64,000 bases of DNA from Oscillospiraceae bacterium Zagget12 (GCA_001941225.1 MSHM01000023.1:1-64000), one strand, 5' to 3'; numbered from the stretch's first letter, positions 33,442-42,943 are shown. Numbers and translations: made by a program. The notes: generated by a model from the sequence alone, not told the origin.

Positions 33442-34207
33442 AAAGCCGTTCAATACCGGTGCATTTGCCGTTTTCGGGATTAATCTCGAAAATACAGCCG
33501 CAAAATTGTCCCTTTCCGCCCGCGACCTCGAATTTTTGAGGCATACCGGTGCGGAATCGGTTTATGATAGGCGTACATTCTCTGCCGAGTATTGAAATTT
33601 GCGGACCGGTCATTCCCAAATCGGTTATCGCGCCGGTGCCGTTTTCCATAATTACCTCGTCGGCGGTCTGTACGTGGGTGTGCGTGCCGAATACCGCGGA
33701 AACTCTGCCGTCGAGAAAATACGCCATCGCGAGCTTTTCGCTTGTCGCCTCCGCGTGGAAATCTACCAATATTATATCGGTGGATTTTTTTATTTTAGCT
33801 ATTTCGCGCTCGGCGGCGTCAAACGGTGAATCCGAAGGCTCAAGATACGTTCTTCCGATAAGGTTTATAATTCCGACCTTTTCGCCGTTTTTCGCGGTGA
33901 AAACGCTGCTGCCCTCGCCGGGACAGCCCTTGCTGTAATTCGCGGGGCGCAAAACATTGCCCTCGTTTTTCATAATGATTGCAACCTCCTTGCAGTCCCA
34001 GGTGTGGTTGCCCATTGTTACGGCGTCTATTCCGGCGCGCATAAGCTCGTCATAAGCGTTTCTCGCAAGTCCTCTGCCGTGAGTGGCGTTTTCGCCGTTG
34101 GCAATGACAAAATCTATATTTTTTTTATATTTCAACTCGTCGATATACTTGAAAAGCATATCGCGTCCCACACGGCTTACAACATCGCCGATACATAAAA
34201 TTTTCAT
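33428..34207 (-). CDS. ymdB: YmdB-type metallophosphoesterase
   Basis: A 259-residue calcineurin-like phosphodiesterase (TIGR00282 type): MKILCIGDVVSRVGRD, ANGENATHGRG, DAVTMGNHTWD, DFHAEATSEK and GTHTHVQTADE supply the metal ligands. In Bacillus, YmdB has 2',3'-cyclic nucleotide phosphodiesterase activity, affects biofilm and motility decisions, and is encoded directly after rny, the same order as here. GGAGAT precedes ATG 34207. Between rny and ymdB lies a structured, U-tailed RNA element, so most rny transcripts may end before ymdB. Confidence 0.92.
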   Translation of the reverse strand: MKILCIGDVVSRVGRDMLFKYIDELKYKKNIDFVIANGENATHGRGLARNAYDELMRAGIDAVTMGNHTWDCKEVAIIMKNEGNVLRPANYSKGCPGEGSSVFTAKNGEKVGIINLIGRTYLEPSDSPFDAAEREIAKIKKSTDIILVDFHAEATSEKLAMAYFLDGRVSAVFGTHTHVQTADEVIMENGTGAITDLGMTGPQISILGRECTPIINRFRTGMPQKFEVAGGKGQFCGCIFEINPENGKCTGIERLFIRE

Positions 34208-34292
34208 ATAAATCTCCATTCTGCCGCGCAGCGCGGCGCAAACGGCAACGTGAAAAGGCACTGCGGCGAATTTTGCGTTGACCGTTATTAAT

Positions 34293-34403
34293 AAAAAAAA
34301 GGAGCATTACAGAACGGGTAGAAGCTAAACGGCAGACCGCTTATACAGTGCCTTTATCGCAAAGTATCAAAGCGGAATCCGTTTACGCCCTGTAACAGCT
34401 CCC
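34293..34403 (-). ncRNA. Structured U-tailed RNA element downstream of rny
   Basis: On the minus strand about 111 nt fold into one interrupted helix: GGAGC with GCTCC, TTACAG with CTGTAA, AAACGG with CCGTTT, CCGCTT with AAGCGG, ATAC with GTAT, and apical CTTT with AAAG. Eight T (34300-34293) follow. This is far larger than the simple terminators elsewhere in the window. It could be the rny terminator, a stable 3'-end-derived RNA, or a control element for ymdB. It does not look like SRP, 6S or 5S RNA. Confidence 0.55.
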
Positions 34404-34424
34404 AATTTTCATATTTTTGAAAGC

Positions 34425-36005
34425 TTATTTAGCGTAATCAATCGCTCTTGTTTCGCGTATCAGACTAACCTTAATCTGACCGGGATATTCAAGTTCGCTT
34501 TCTATGCGTTTAACAATGTTCTTTGCCACGAGAATCATACTTTCGTCCGAAACGGATTCCGGCTTAACCATAATTCTGATTTCGCGTCCCGCCTGTATGG
34601 CGAAGGATTTTTCAACGCCGTCAAAATCATTGGCGATTTCTTCAAGTCTTTGTAAACGCTTAATATAGGTTTCAAGATTTTCGCGTCTGGCTCCCGGACG
34701 CACCGCGGATATTGCATCGGCTGCTTGTACAAGCGAGGCAACAATGGTCTGTGCCTCCACATCGCCGTGGTGCGCCATAATGGCGTGTACAACATCTTTG
34801 TTTTCACGGTACTTCTTCGCGATGTCCGCGCCGATAGTAACGTGAGAGCCTTCGACTTCATGGTCAACCGCTTTGCCGATGTCGTGCAGCAGACCTGCGC
34901 GTTTCGCTTGCGAAACATCGACTCCCAGTTCACCTGCCATAACGCCCGCAAGGTGCGAAACCTCAACACTGTGCTTTAAGACGTTCTGACCGTAGCTTGT
35001 TCTGAATTTAAGTTTACCAAGCAGCTTGATAAGCTCCGGATGAAGTCCGTGTACGCCTGTTTCAAAGGTGGCGCTTTCGCCCTCCTGCTTGATAATAGCC
35101 TCAACCTCTTTGCGAGATTTTTCAACTGTTTCCTCAATGCGTGCCGGGTGGATACGTCCGTCCACGATGAGCTTTTCGAGCGCGAGCCGCGCGATTTCAC
35201 GTCTGATAGGATCAAAACCTGAAACGATAACAGCCTCCGGAGTATCGTCTATTATAAGGTCAACACCCGTGAGAGTTTCAAGAGTTCTGATATTCCTGCC
35301 TTCGCGTCCTATTATGCGGCCCTTCATTTCGTCGCTCGGAAGATTTACGACGGAAACAGTGGTTTCGGCAACGTGGTCGGCGGCAACCTTTTGGATTGAA
35401 AGAGCAACGATGTTCTTTGCTCTCTTTTCCGCGTTCTCCTTTGCCTCTTGCTCAATTTCTTTAACCATTATGGCTGCCTCATGCTTTGTCTGATTTTCAA
35501 TGTCCTTAAGCAGAATGGCTTTAGCCTCTTCTGTTGTAAGACCCGAAATCTTCTCTATAAGAGCCATTTGTTCTTTTTTTATTTCTGCTATTTCTTTTTC
35601 TTTAGAATCAAGAGCCTTTAATTTCTGATTGTAGGATTGCTCTTTTCTTTCTAAATTATCTGTCTTTTTGTCTAAATTTTCCTCTTTTTGATTAATTCTG
35701 CGTTCCTGGCGGTTAAGCTCGTTTCTGTGTTCCTTAATCTCTGCGTCCAAAGCGCTGCGCAGCTTTTGGTTCTCCTCCTTTGCCTCAAGAAGGAGCTCGC
35801 GTTTTTTGGCGCTTGCGCTTTTTTCCGCGTCGGAAATTATAGACTTAGCCTTTTCTTCAGCGCTGCCGAATTCAGCCTCGGCGATTTTCTTGCGGTGAGC
35901 GACGCCCATATTGAAACCGACAATAACGCCTGCCGCGCACAAAACAATCGCTATGGCTATTATAACAATCAATAATGTTGTATTAATAATTAGTAACACC
36001 CCCAT
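34425..36005 (-). CDS. rny: Ribonuclease Y
   Basis: A 526-residue membrane-anchored endoribonuclease that starts mRNA decay in Bacillota. The N-terminal membrane helix [19 protein letters not shown] is followed by a long charged coiled coil (about 30-200), a KH domain ([19 protein letters not shown]) and an HD domain with [12 protein letters not shown]. The ATG at 36005 was chosen because GGAG sits at the right distance and the length fits the family; the frame extends upstream but through structured leader sequence. The start codon and site lie in a hairpin (35999-36036). Confidence 0.95.
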   Translation of the reverse strand: MGVLLIINTTLLIVIIAIAIVLCAAGVIVGFNMGVAHRKKIAEAEFGSAEEKAKSIISDAEKSASAKKRELLLEAKEENQKLRSALDAEIKEHRNELNRQERRINQKEENLDKKTDNLERKEQSYNQKLKALDSKEKEIAEIKKEQMALIEKISGLTTEEAKAILLKDIENQTKHEAAIMVKEIEQEAKENAEKRAKNIVALSIQKVAADHVAETTVSVVNLPSDEMKGRIIGREGRNIRTLETLTGVDLIIDDTPEAVIVSGFDPIRREIARLALEKLIVDGRIHPARIEETVEKSRKEVEAIIKQEGESATFETGVHGLHPELIKLLGKLKFRTSYGQNVLKHSVEVSHLAGVMAGELGVDVSQAKRAGLLHDIGKAVDHEVEGSHVTIGADIAKKYRENKDVVHAIMAHHGDVEAQTIVASLVQAADAISAVRPGARRENLETYIKRLQRLEEIANDFDGVEKSFAIQAGREIRIMVKPESVSDESMILVAKNIVKRIESELEYPGQIKVSLIRETRAIDYAK

Positions 36006-36036
36006 AAAAGTATTTCTCCAAGACCTGCAATGGGGG
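35999..36036 (-). promoter_or_regulatory. Hairpin over the rny start codon
   Basis: On the minus strand CCCCCAT (36036-36030) is perfectly complementary to ATGGGGG (36005-35999), the start codon and next four bases of rny. The 24-nt loop holds the Shine-Dalgarno GGAG. Closing this 7-bp, mostly G-C helix would hinder initiation. Confidence 0.6.
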
Positions 36037-36040
36037 ACTT

Positions 36041-36152
36041 TCTTAAAATGACTGCTTCCTATAAAACACCGGCAAAACCGGAACCGCGCGGCGCGTGTGC
36101 AGGTAAAACGCCTATGGCGGCTTGTAATCATACAGAGCAGTCTGTTTTAAGA
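36041..36152 (-). ncRNA. Branched structured leader of rny
   Basis: TCTTAAAA and GACTGC (36041-36055) pair with GCAGTC and TTTTAAGA (36137-36152), giving 14 base pairs with a small internal loop. Inside are CCGG/CCGG and CGCC/GGCG hairpins and a GC-rich arm. It occupies the middle of a roughly 225-nt rny leader. No known riboswitch core is recognised. Confidence 0.5.
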
Positions 36153-36235
36153 CGGCTCCATTTTAAGTATTGGGATTACATATAGATATATTATTTACAG
36201 AAAACTTTATCCTTAAAGAATATTAAGCATTATAT

Positions 36236-36264
36236 ATTGTATACTATTTTTTTGATTGTGTCAA
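36236..36264 (-). promoter_or_regulatory. Sigma-A promoter of rny
   Basis: Minus-strand TTGACA (36264-36259), 17 bp, TACAAT (36241-36236). The start near 36229 leaves a leader of about 225 nt. The rest of 36265-36412 is A/T rich, with nothing else recognised. Confidence 0.8.
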
Positions 36265-36412
36265 GAATTTATTACAAATGTTACATTATATATATAATTA
36301 TGCAACAATAATTTAATGTAAAAATATAATACAAAGCCGCGTAAAGCGTCGGAATATAAAAGTTGTTGTCAAGTTGCACAAAAAAACAATTAAAATTTAT
36401 TTACATATGGTC

Positions 36413-36441
36413 TTTACTGACAAAAAAAATTGTGATATAAT
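36413..36441 (+). promoter_or_regulatory. Sigma-A promoter of the glycogen cluster
   Basis: TTTACT (36413-36418), 17 bp, TATAAT (36436-36441). The leader to glgB is about 65 nt. Confidence 0.65.
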
Positions 36442-36512
36442 AGTACCAAGTAAGTGCAAAACACATAAAAAATCATTGTTTTCATTGCGGAAATAAAAAG
36501 GGAGGGGATTAT

Positions 36513-38498
36513 ATGACCGAAGAGAAAACCTGGGCAAATATAAGTCGTTTTCAGACGTATTTGTTTAATTCAGGGGATAATTTCAAGTCATATGAGATGC
36601 TCGGCGCTCATAAAGTCAAAGTGGACGGAAAAACAGGCTGGCGGTTTGCCGTCTGGGCGCCCAATGCGGTGAGCGTCAGAGTTGTAGGAGATTTTAATGA
36701 CTGGAACGGCTTTGACAAGACGCTTGAAAAAATAGAAACAAGCGGTGTCTGGTACGGGTTCTTCACGGATATAAAAGAAGGAATGCTGTATAAATACGCC
36801 ATAGAGGCGCATGACGGCGAAACCTATTACAAGGCGGATCCGTATGCCGTTAAAAGCGAGCTGCGGCCCGGAACGGCGTCCGTGGTAAAGGATATATCGG
36901 GTTATAAATGGGGCGATAAAACGTGGCTTAACGCGCGCGGCAAGGAAAGCACCATGAATAAGCCGATGAATATTTATGAAATGCACGTAGGCTCGTGGCG
37001 TATTCACGATGACGGAAGTTTTTATACCTACCGCGAGCTGGCGGACGAGCTTGTTCCGTATATAAAGGATATGGGTTACACGCATATAGAAATTATGCCC
37101 GTTACGGAATATCCGTTTGACGGCTCCTGGGGATACCAGGTGACCGGATTTTTCTCCGCGACGACGAGATACGGCGAGGGAGAGGATTTAAAATATCTGA
37201 TAGACAAATGCCATAAAAATAAAATAGGCGTTATTATGGACTGGGTTCCGGCGCATTTCCCGCGCGACGCGCACGGACTGAGAATGTTCGACGGCACCCC
37301 CACATATGAGTATGCCGACCCGAGAATGGGCGAGCATAAGGATTGGGGAACAATGGTGTTCGACTATTCAAAGAGCGAGGTGGTATCATTCCTTACTTCG
37401 TCGGCGTATTTTTGGGCGGAGGAATACCATATGGACGGCATACGCGTTGACGCGGTTTCGTCGATGCTTTACCGCGATTATTCCAGAAACGACGGCGAGT
37501 GGATTCCGAACAAGTACGGCGGAAACGGCAATCTTGAGGCTGTCGACTTCCTGAAAAAGCTCAACAAGATACTCGGCACGGAATTCCCGAATTTTATGAT
37601 GATAGCGGAGGAGTCAACCGCGTGGCCGCTTGTAACGGCTCCGCCGGAAAACGACGGACTCGGATTTAATTACAAGTGGAATATGGGTTGGATGAACGAT
37701 ACTCTTCGTTATGTGTCGATGGATCCGTATTTCAGAAAGGACAATCACAGCCTGCTTACGTTTGTTATGATGTACGCGTACAGCGAGAATTTCATACTGC
37801 CGCTGTCGCACGACGAGGTTGTTCACGGCAAGCACTCTCTTATAGATAAGATGTACGGCACATACGATGAAAAATTCGATTCCTATAAAACCTTGCTGGG
37901 ATATTATATGACTATGCCCGGAAAGAAACTGCTGTTTATGGGAAGTGAGTTCGGACAGTTCCTCGAGTGGCGCTATGACGACCAGCTTGAATGGAATTTG
38001 CTTGATATTGAAAAGCATAAAAAGCTGCATCAATTTGTGAAAGACCTTAATAAATTTTACCTTGAAAACAAAGCGTTATGGGAGCTTGAGGGCAGCTGGG
38101 ACGGTTTCAGATGGGTAAATGAGGCGGACGCCGAAAATTCCGTTCTTTCATATATAAGACGCGGCAAGAGGGCTGCGGATAATGTGGTTGTAATCGCCAA
38201 CTTCACGCCCGTTGACAGACCTATATACAAAATAGGCGTTCCGTCGGCGGGAGAATATGAGGTGGTTCTGCATTCCAACTCCACGAAATACGGCGGCACA
38301 AGACGCATATCAAAGAGAACATACAAGGCGAAACGTATGCAGTTCTCCGATATGATGTACACCATAGAGGTGTCAATAGACGGCTCGTCGGTAATGTTCC
38401 TTAAGAAAAAGCCGGCGGCAAGAAAAAAGCCGTCCGCGTCAAAAACAAAAGCCGCTCCGGCGGCGAAACCCGCGAAAATAGCGGCGAAAACAAAATAA
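36513..38498 (+). CDS. glgB: 1,4-alpha-glucan branching enzyme with H1-like tail
   Basis: A 661-residue enzyme that makes alpha-1,6 branches in glycogen. A CBM48-type N-domain (GWRFAVWAPNAVSVRVVGDFN) precedes the GH13 barrel with PVTEYPFDGSWGYQ, nucleophile Asp in DGIRVDAVSSMLY, acid/base Glu in MMIAEESTAWP and LPLSHDEVVHG. After the C-terminal beta domain the chain carries about 32 extra residues rich in Lys, Ala and Pro (from 38400), resembling histone H1 tails. GlgA has a similar tail. GGGAGGGG precedes the ATG. First gene of the cluster; glgC follows after 56 bp. Confidence 0.95.
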   Translation: MTEEKTWANISRFQTYLFNSGDNFKSYEMLGAHKVKVDGKTGWRFAVWAPNAVSVRVVGDFNDWNGFDKTLEKIETSGVWYGFFTDIKEGMLYKYAIEAHDGETYYKADPYAVKSELRPGTASVVKDISGYKWGDKTWLNARGKESTMNKPMNIYEMHVGSWRIHDDGSFYTYRELADELVPYIKDMGYTHIEIMPVTEYPFDGSWGYQVTGFFSATTRYGEGEDLKYLIDKCHKNKIGVIMDWVPAHFPRDAHGLRMFDGTPTYEYADPRMGEHKDWGTMVFDYSKSEVVSFLTSSAYFWAEEYHMDGIRVDAVSSMLYRDYSRNDGEWIPNKYGGNGNLEAVDFLKKLNKILGTEFPNFMMIAEESTAWPLVTAPPENDGLGFNYKWNMGWMNDTLRYVSMDPYFRKDNHSLLTFVMMYAYSENFILPLSHDEVVHGKHSLIDKMYGTYDEKFDSYKTLLGYYMTMPGKKLLFMGSEFGQFLEWRYDDQLEWNLLDIEKHKKLHQFVKDLNKFYLENKALWELEGSWDGFRWVNEADAENSVLSYIRRGKRAADNVVVIANFTPVDRPIYKIGVPSAGEYEVVLHSNSTKYGGTRRISKRTYKAKRMQFSDMMYTIEVSIDGSSVMFLKKKPAARKKPSASKTKAAPAAKPAKIAAKTK

Positions 38499-38554
38499 AA
38501 AATAAGCCAAATATCGGCTGAAAATATAAACAAAAAATATAGGGAGATGATTTT

Positions 38555-39760
38555 ATGGTATCAAAAGATTGCGTTGCAATGATACTTGCAGGCGGTCAGG
38601 GATCGAGGCTCGGCGCGTTGACAAAAAATGTCGCAAAGCCGGCGGTTCCGTTCGGCGGTAAATACAGAATAATTGATTTTCCGCTGTCAAACTGCGTTCA
38701 TTCCGGTATAGACACTGTCGGAGTTTTAACGCAGTATCAGCCATTGGAGCTGAATAGGTATATAGGTAACGGTAATCCGTGGGATTTGGACAGGAGCCAC
38801 GGCGGCATTTATGTTCTGCCCCCGTATCAGAGCGCACAAACGGGCGAATGGTATAAGGGCACGGCAAACGCTATTTATCAGAACATAAGCTTTCTTGAGG
38901 GATTTAAGCCCGAGAATGTTTTGATACTTTCGGGCGACCATATCTATAAGATGCACTATGGCGAAATGCTTAAGGCTCACAAGCAGTCGGGCGCTGCCGC
39001 TACGATAGCGGTAATGCCTGTTCCTTGGGAGGAGGCAAGCAGATTCGGTATAATGAACGTCGATGAAAACGGCACAATTACCGAGTTTGAGGAAAAGCCG
39101 GCGGAGCCGAAGAGCAACCTCGCGTCTATGGGTATATACATATTCAGATATGACGTTCTTAAGAAGTATCTTGAGGCTGACGAGCGCGATCCCGCGTCCT
39201 CGAACGACTTCGGAAAGAACATAATCCCCACAATGCTTGCGGACGGAGAAAAAATGGTTTCGTTCAGATTTGAGGGATATTGGAAGGACGTCGGAACAAT
39301 CCAGAGCCTTTGGGAGGCAAATATGGATCTTATCGACAATCCTCCGAAATTCGACCTTAACGACAGACACTGGAGCATTTATTCAAGAAATATGGCTCTT
39401 GCTCCTCATTATGTCGGCAATAATGCGAAAATAACAAATTCAACCGTAACAGAGGGCTGCTATATTGACGGCAGTATCGACCATTCGGTGGTATTCGGCG
39501 CTGTTGAGCTTGGCGAGGGCAGTGTTGTGAAGGATTCGGTGGTTATGCCGGGAGCCAAAATCGGTAAGAATGTTGTTATAGAAAAAGCCGTTATAGGCGC
39601 CGATGCCGTTATAGGCGACGGAGCAAAGGTTGGCGTCAATGCATCGGACGACAACAAATATGCGTCAAAATTATGTACCAATGACCTTGTGCTTGTCGAG
39701 GGCGGAGCCGAAATCGCCGCCGAAGAGGACATCTATAAGGGCAGTATGGTAGAAGCGTAA
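38555..39760 (+). CDS. glgC: Glucose-1-phosphate adenylyltransferase, catalytic subunit
   Basis: A 401-residue ADP-glucose synthase subunit, the control step of glycogen synthesis. Catalytic signatures are intact: [48 protein letters not shown] (catalytic Asp), FEEKPAEP and [14 protein letters not shown] left-handed beta-helix C-domain follows. AGGGAG precedes the ATG. With adjacent GlgD it should form the heterotetramer typical of Bacillota, where GlgD modulates GlgC. Confidence 0.95.
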   Translation: MVSKDCVAMILAGGQGSRLGALTKNVAKPAVPFGGKYRIIDFPLSNCVHSGIDTVGVLTQYQPLELNRYIGNGNPWDLDRSHGGIYVLPPYQSAQTGEWYKGTANAIYQNISFLEGFKPENVLILSGDHIYKMHYGEMLKAHKQSGAAATIAVMPVPWEEASRFGIMNVDENGTITEFEEKPAEPKSNLASMGIYIFRYDVLKKYLEADERDPASSNDFGKNIIPTMLADGEKMVSFRFEGYWKDVGTIQSLWEANMDLIDNPPKFDLNDRHWSIYSRNMALAPHYVGNNAKITNSTVTEGCYIDGSIDHSVVFGAVELGEGSVVKDSVVMPGAKIGKNVVIEKAVIGADAVIGDGAKVGVNASDDNKYASKLCTNDLVLVEGGAEIAAEEDIYKGSMVEA

Positions 39761-39777
39761 GAAAGGAGAGAGAGCCA

Positions 39778-40896
39778 ATGAGAAGAGATACTATGGGTAT
39801 TATTCTGACAAATGATGACAGAATACCTCCTATTACAGATATAAGAGCGAACAGCGCACTTCCCATCGCGGGAAGATACAGAATAATCGACTTTGTGCTT
39901 TCAAATATGGCAAATGCCGGAATTACAAATATCGGTGTTGCGACGGAGTCGAATTATTCATCACTTATGGACCACATTAAATCGGGTAAGCCGTGGGATT
40001 TGGACAGAAAGAACTGGGGACTTAACATACTTCCTCCGAGTCTTGAGAAAATGACATACGGCGCTATAAAGGGCAATATAGATATGCTTGCCGGCATAAG
40101 CGACTTCCTACAGAGAAGTCCGCAGACATATGTTATCCTTTCACTCGGAAACAACATATACAATATTAATTTTGCCGATGTTATCGAGCAGCACATAGAA
40201 AGCCAGGCGGACGTCACAATCCTCTATAAGGATATGCACGGCGTTGAGGAAAGAGAGCTTTCGAGATTTACAATGCTTGAGCTTGACGAGAATAAGCGCG
40301 TTACCGATATTGAGGTACAGCCGTATTACCCGAAAACCGCAATCGCGGGTATGGACGTATATGTTATGGAAAAGGCACTTTTGGAGAGCATTGTTGACGA
40401 ATGCAGCGCGAGAGGCGACAGGGATTTCGTTAAGGACGCTCTTGTAAAGAAGATGCAGGGACTTCGCATATACGGCTACGAGCATACCGGATATACCGAT
40501 AAGATTGACTCGCTTAAGGCGTATTACAGAAATAATATGAATTTCCTTGACAAGGACATCAGAAATGAGCTTTTCAACCCGAAAAATCCGATTTACACAA
40601 AGACCAAGGACCAGTCGCCCACAAAGTACGGAGAAGAGGCGTCTGTTTCCAACAGCTTTATTTCGGACGGTTGTATTATCGAGGGTACCGTTATTAACTG
40701 CGTTCTTTCGAGAGGCGTTAAGGTAAAGAAGGGTGCCGTGATTAAAAATTCAATCATTATGCAAGATTCCATTATCGAAGAGGACGTTGACCTGAGCCAC
40801 GTTGTATTCGATAAGGAGGTATATATAACTAAAGGCAGAAAGCTTATCGGTCAGGAAAGTTACCCTCTGGCAATTTCAAAGGGCACAAAGATTTGA
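39778..40896 (+). CDS. glgD: GlgD, regulatory subunit of ADP-glucose pyrophosphorylase
   Basis: A 372-residue GlgC homologue beginning MGIILTNDDRIPPITDIRAN, so the GGxGxRL nucleotide loop of GlgC is missing. RIIDFVLSNMANAGI, ILSLGNNIYNI (in place of the SGDH catalytic motif) and the C-terminal beta-helix remain. It is probably catalytically weak or inactive and modulates GlgC. AGAAAGGAG precedes the ATG, 17 bp after glgC. Confidence 0.95.
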   Translation: MRRDTMGIILTNDDRIPPITDIRANSALPIAGRYRIIDFVLSNMANAGITNIGVATESNYSSLMDHIKSGKPWDLDRKNWGLNILPPSLEKMTYGAIKGNIDMLAGISDFLQRSPQTYVILSLGNNIYNINFADVIEQHIESQADVTILYKDMHGVEERELSRFTMLELDENKRVTDIEVQPYYPKTAIAGMDVYVMEKALLESIVDECSARGDRDFVKDALVKKMQGLRIYGYEHTGYTDKIDSLKAYYRNNMNFLDKDIRNELFNPKNPIYTKTKDQSPTKYGEEASVSNSFISDGCIIEGTVINCVLSRGVKVKKGAVIKNSIIMQDSIIEEDVDLSHVVFDKEVYITKGRKLIGQESYPLAISKGTKI

Positions 40897-40913
40897 TAAT
40901 AATTACATAATAG

Positions 40914-40947
40914 GACTGCCCCGCTATGCGGGCAGCCCTGTTCAATT
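40914..40947 (+). terminator. Likely terminator after glgD
   Basis: CTGCCCCGC and GCGGGCAG pair with one bulge around TAT, followed by CCTGTTCAATTT. The poor T run suggests partial termination, with glgA also having its own promoter. Confidence 0.55.
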
Positions 40948-40970
40948 TATACGTATTTTGGGCGTATACA

Positions 40971-41000
40971 TTGACAAATGACGGGGTTTGGTATTATAAT
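40971..41000 (+). promoter_or_regulatory. Sigma-A promoter of glgA
   Basis: TTGACA (40971-40976), 18 bp, TATAAT (40995-41000), about 150 bp before the family start of glgA. Confidence 0.75.
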
Positions 41001-41013
41001 ATGTTAAATTAAA

Positions 41014-41149
41014 GAAAGGAATAAGTTTGAATAAAATCGCCCATCTCACCATTTTTCAAGGCTCGGAGTATAACATATACGCTGTCGCCTTTCAAAACGG
41101 CAATCTGAACGATTTTATTGCAAACTTAAGTATTGAGAAAGGAATAAGT
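41014..41149 (+). repeat. 13-bp direct repeats spanning 123 bp ahead of glgA
   Basis: GAAAGGAATAAGT occurs at 41014-41026 and again at 41137-41149. Each copy contains the AAGGA of a ribosome-binding site. The 123-bp period is a multiple of three and the frame is open from a TTG at 41027 into glgA, so the segment adds 44 possible residues. It looks like a small insertion or a duplicated leader. Confidence 0.55.
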
Positions 41150-41158
41150 GGTCAAATT

Positions 41159-42943
41159 ATGAAAGTTTTATTTGCTACTTCAGAGGCGGCTCCTTTTGTA
41201 AAAACAGGCGGTCTCGGCGATGTTGCCGGTTCTTTGCCTGCAACGCTGTGCGAAAAGGGCGTTGACGCGAGAGTTATTCTCCCGCTTTATAACTGTATAC
41301 CGCAGGAATATAAGGACAAAATGAGATATATAAACCATATATATATCGATATGGCTTGGAGAAAGCAGTACGTGGGCGTATTCGAGCTGGAGCATAACGG
41401 CTGTAAGTTCTATTTTATAGACAATAAGTTCTATTTCAACGGAGATAAGCCGTATGACTATATCCACCTTGACTGCGAGAAGTTTATATTCTTCTCAAAG
41501 GCGGTATTGTCTATACTTCCGACGATAGATTTCAGACCCGACGTTATCAACTGTAACGACTGGCAGACGGGCCCGATTCCCGTGTTCCTTGACACGTTCC
41601 TTGACAATCCGTTCTACAGAGGAATTAAAACGGTTATGACAATTCATAACCTGAAATTCCAGGGAAGATGGGATTTCAAGAAGATAAAGGACGCTATGGG
41701 CATAAGCGATTACTACTTCACGCCGGATAAGCTGGAATTTTACCGTGACGCGAATCTTTTAAAGGGCGGTATGGTATACGCTAATAAGATTTCCACCGTA
41801 AGCTCCACATACGCGGGCGAAATAACCACGGAGGAATACGGCGAGGGTCTGCATAATCTTCTGCGCGCAAGACAGAATGACCTTACCGGAATCGTGAACG
41901 GAATATCATACACCGATTGGAATCCGCAGACCGATAATATGATTTATCAGAAGTACACCGCGAAAACGGTACACAAGAAAAAGATTGAGAACAAAAAGAA
42001 ATTGCAGGCTGAGCTTGGCTTGCCTGTGGACGAAAACAAGATGATGGTCGGCATTGTTTCCCGTCTTACGGACCAAAAGGGCTTTGACCTTGTGGCGTAT
42101 AAGATGGAGGAGCTGTGCGCGGGCGGCTTGCAGGTCGTTGTTCTCGGAACGGGCGATGAGAAATATGAGAACCTGTTCAGACATTACGCGTGGAAATATC
42201 CCGATCGTTTTTCGGCTCAGATTTATTTCTCAAACGAGATGTCGCATAAAATATACGCGGCAAGCGACGCGTTCCTTATGCCGTCGCGCTTTGAGCCGTG
42301 CGGATTGTCTCAGCTTATCAGCCTGAGATACGGAACCGTTCCGATTGTTCGCGAAACGGGCGGACTTAAGGACACCGTATGGCCGTATAACGAATATACC
42401 GGCGAGGGTACGGGATTCTCGTTTGCAAATTACAACGCGGATGAGATGATGAATATTATATGGTATGCTATGAATGTCTATTACGACAGAAAAGACGAGT
42501 GGAATAACATAATAGACAACGGTATGGCTGTTGATTATTCATGGAACGTATCCGCCGATAAGTATATAAAAATGTACCAGGAGCTGACGGGCATATATGA
42601 TTTGCCTGAAAAAAAAACTCCTGAAGTGAAGGAACCCAAAGCGAAAAAGGAGGATTTTGCAAAAAAACTTCGCGAGGATGCCGATGTTTCGGCTGACGCC
42701 GCGGCGGAAAAAGCAAAGGAACCTGAAATAGTAAAGGTTGAAAATCCTTTCGCCGAGGACGAAACGCCGAAGGAGGAGGCAAAGCCGGCTAAAAAGACCG
42801 CCGCAAAGACAGGCACAAGGAAAGCTCCGGCTAAGAAAACCGCCGCAAAAACGGCTCCGGCTAAAAAGACCGCCGCAAGGAAAACCGCGGCAAAAACAAC
42901 GAAGAATTCCGAAACAACAACGGACGACAAGAAAACTTCGTAA
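41159..42943 (+). CDS. glgA: Glycogen synthase (GT5) with long H1-like tail
   Basis: From ATG 41159 the 594-residue protein starts MKVLFATSEAAPFVKTGGLGDVAGSLP, the GT5 ADP-glucose-binding start. It continues through TIHNLKFQG and SRFEPCGLSQL with the catalytic part ending near residue 483. About 111 residues follow (from 42608): an acidic helical stretch, then KKTAAKT, APAKKTAAK and ARKTAAKTT repeats typical of histone H1 tails. Usual GlgA stops near 480. The start is ambiguous: the nearest AAGGA lies 16 bases away, whereas a TTG at 41027 has well-spaced AAAGGA and would add 44 residues in frame. It elongates alpha-1,4-glucan from ADP-glucose. Confidence 0.9.
   Translation: MKVLFATSEAAPFVKTGGLGDVAGSLPATLCEKGVDARVILPLYNCIPQEYKDKMRYINHIYIDMAWRKQYVGVFELEHNGCKFYFIDNKFYFNGDKPYDYIHLDCEKFIFFSKAVLSILPTIDFRPDVINCNDWQTGPIPVFLDTFLDNPFYRGIKTVMTIHNLKFQGRWDFKKIKDAMGISDYYFTPDKLEFYRDANLLKGGMVYANKISTVSSTYAGEITTEEYGEGLHNLLRARQNDLTGIVNGISYTDWNPQTDNMIYQKYTAKTVHKKKIENKKKLQAELGLPVDENKMMVGIVSRLTDQKGFDLVAYKMEELCAGGLQVVVLGTGDEKYENLFRHYAWKYPDRFSAQIYFSNEMSHKIYAASDAFLMPSRFEPCGLSQLISLRYGTVPIVRETGGLKDTVWPYNEYTGEGTGFSFANYNADEMMNIIWYAMNVYYDRKDEWNNIIDNGMAVDYSWNVSADKYIKMYQELTGIYDLPEKKTPEVKEPKAKKEDFAKKLREDADVSADAAAEKAKEPEIVKVENPFAEDETPKEEAKPAKKTAAKTGTRKAPAKKTAAKTAPAKKTAARKTAAKTTKNSETTTDDKKTS

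Noticed and set aside
36006-36131. 42-residue extension of the rny frame
   Set aside because: It runs through paired leader sequence, is Arg/Cys-rich unlike RNase Y, and GGAG plus the family length support 36005.
36041-36152. 6S RNA as the identity of the rny leader
   Set aside because: No long central bubble or 6S-like ends are seen and it leads straight into rny, so it was left as an unclassified leader.
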